Made by a program: the position numbers and the translations under genes
Assembly (NCBI GenBank): GCA_016801845.1
Contig: CM028912.1
Location: 5,629,001 to 5,693,000, forward strand
Length of the DNA: 64,000 bases
From: Polydactylus sextarius
Taxonomy: Eukaryota > Chordata > Actinopteri > Polynemidae
Direction: 5' to 3'
Shown: positions 62,476 to 64,000 of the stretch, piece by piece
Layout: every line of letters starts with the position of its first letter
How positions within the stretch are numbered: position 1 is the stretch's first letter
Notes under the pieces: generated by a model
What the model saw: the letters and a program-made list of their open reading frames with translations, nothing else
Databases searched by the model: none
Told to the model about the DNA's origin: nothing

Positions 62476-63854
62476 AGCAAGTTTGTCTTTCCCTGTCAAA
62501 ATTTCCATTAGTTCAGAGGTTAGTTTAATAAGAATTAGTGTATCAATTTTGCTTCATACAATTTCAGAGTGAAAATGCACCATGTATAAAAGTTTGGCCA
62601 CCCAGAGAGACTTCAGCTCTCTGATCTTTTTTTTTTTCTTTTCCTAGCTGCAACAATTTATGACTCTTCTCTTTTCAATAGACCAGTAGACTTTTAATTA
62701 TCCAGGTTTTTGAAGTGCATGTGCTTCTTCTGTTATGAAACCCGACGTGGTCTCACTCACACACACACGTGGGTTACAGACTGCTCTGAGAATAATAATA
62801 GATTATAATAATAATGACATTACTGTGAGATAGGACAGCAGGAGAGAACAGAGGGATTTTGAAAGCTGCTCCTCCTCCTCTGTAACTTGATAGCGTGTAA
62901 ATGATTCACCTCATTGTTCCAGTCTTGGTTAATAGTTTTCCTGCCATCTGTTCCAACTTCAAACTGGTTTGATATAGCACATTTGCAAGTTCAGAAGCTA
63001 ATGACAGAGCCATGTCACTCTCATGTAAAATTGTCATCTCTCTACAGCTGGCTAATATTTGTACTTTACCCTTTTTCAACAGCGTTGCAAAGACAGTCGT
63101 TTATTAGCTATTCAACCTGCCACTTTAAATGGTGGCTCTGGTTAGTGTTATTTCACATAACTGAACTGTTATTTCAGCTGTACTATATGTTCTGGAAATG
63201 AAGGGGTGCTTTAGCAGCAGGTGAAAGTACATTAAATACACGCAGAAAACAATTTGTAACCTTGGATTTATTAACAGAGCTGGATCTAGTGTAGCACAGC
63301 GAGTCTCGCTGCCAGTTTATCCCCATTGTCCTGTGTTGCACAGCAACAAAAAAAGGTACATGTTGTCCTCTGACACATCACATGAACTATGGGCAGAACA
63401 TCTTGAATGGCAGTGGTCTTCATTCTGTCAGTCGTTAATGGAATTTTCTATTCTATTTAAAGAAATGAAAGTATTGAGATTCATTCAAATAGTAGAAACA
63501 ATCTCAGCACCAGGTACATTAGGATTTATTACAACCTGTTAGTTTTTCAATAACTTCTCATCTATGTTGGCTTTTAGTTTATAAATACATTTTTCTAAAC
63601 TAATATAGATGAGAAATCCCAAACCTGTTCAAAAAAACTGAAACTTTCTTGACAACTGAGAAAACTCTATTTGCTAGCTGAAGAAAAATATGTGATATGA
63701 TAGAAAACTCCAAAACAGCTACCAATGCACCTGCTATTTTTATGCATGGGGTGTCTTCTCAATTTAAACTCTATGGGATCTGCAGTCATGTAGCGTGGGC
63801 TAAGATTAAGTAGAAAAAAAAAACTTTTTGGGTTTTTTTGCCAAAGGGAGGAAC

Positions 63855-63872
63855 TTTTTTTTTTTTTTTTTT
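63855..63872 (+). repeat. Poly(T), 18 bases
   Basis: Homopolymer T run near the window end. Confidence 0.95.
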
Positions 63873-64000
63873 AAGAATGGATGTCCTTCTGTCATAGTGC
63901 ATCTATGAATGTGATGATGATGTTGCAAATGTGTTTATAGTTGTAGAAGAAGTAACAAAGGTAGTCATGAGGGCTTTTGGGGAAATGTTGCACTTGGATT

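Larger units (their letters stand above)
33233..64000 (+). other. Large intron, 5' part (at least 30.7 kb)
   Basis: It begins with donor GTAAGAG and no matching downstream exon was found, so the intron probably continues past the window end. Contents supported by sequence are microsatellites, two short hairpins (37090-37120 and 59454-59498), purine-rich tracts around 39.8-40.4 kb, a local duplicate pair (52.8 and 54.7 kb), and three segments resembling fish repeats (about 45.0, 48.8-49.5 and 61.3-61.6 kb). Nothing further is recognised in 33.5-37.0, 42.1-44.9, 45.2-48.7, 49.6-52.2, 55-56.4 and 57.5-59.4 kb. Confidence 0.8.

Noticed and set aside
1..64000. tRNA, rRNA, CRISPR arrays, phage or viral genes
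   Set aside because: No cloverleaf-quality tRNA, no rRNA signature, no regularly spaced direct repeats, and no polymerase or capsid-like frames were seen; the only B-box found belongs to the decayed SINE near 30.0 kb.

Overview
This window is vertebrate nuclear DNA, almost certainly from a ray-finned fish and probably a percomorph-type teleost. It has spliced exons with GT-AG boundaries in very long introns, AT-rich sequence, many (CA)n, (AT)n and (CT)n microsatellites, and several repeats that I recognise from memory as common in fish genomes. Nothing looks prokaryotic: there are no operons, no rRNA or tRNA genes, no CRISPR array and no long intact open reading frame.

The only gene I can support is on the + strand. 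Three coding exons (830-1016, 2298-2451, 33158-33232) join in frame into one stretch of 138 complete codons, with a split codon at each end. This stretch encodes the end of immunoglobulin domain 1, most of Ig domain 2 and the Ig2-Ig3 linker of an interleukin-1 receptor accessory protein-like receptor. It fits IL1RAPL1 better than IL1RAPL2. Fish carry more than one such paralogue, so the a or b copy is not settled. The signal peptide, the rest of Ig1, Ig3, the membrane segment and the cytoplasmic TIR domain must lie outside the window. In known family members the extracellular Ig domains bind a presynaptic receptor phosphatase (PTPdelta) and organise synapses.

Layout: 1-829 is the end of an upstream intron; 1017-2297 is a short intron (1.28 kb) with several small inverted repeats; 2452-33157 is a 30.7-kb intron; 33233-64000 is the start of another intron of at least 30.7 kb. 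The introns hold mobile-element debris. This includes a 792-bp Tc1/mariner-like foldback element (22020-22811), a hAT-like remnant with a smaller MITE-like repeat inside it (23440 to about 24178), a decayed tRNA-derived SINE (about 29988-30178), a dispersed repeat present twice (12337-12670 and 26729-27226), a tandem-orientation duplicate pair (52801-52996 and 54713-54873), and fragments of other fish repeats.

I found no convincing new biological system. The items most worth a second look are the foldback element, a 45-bp near-perfect palindrome at 59454-59498, the local duplication near 53-55 kb, and the 75-bp exon. That exon has phase 1 at both ends, so it could be skipped without a frameshift and would change the Ig2-Ig3 linker. 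Repeat family names and comparisons with human proteins are from memory and were not searched.
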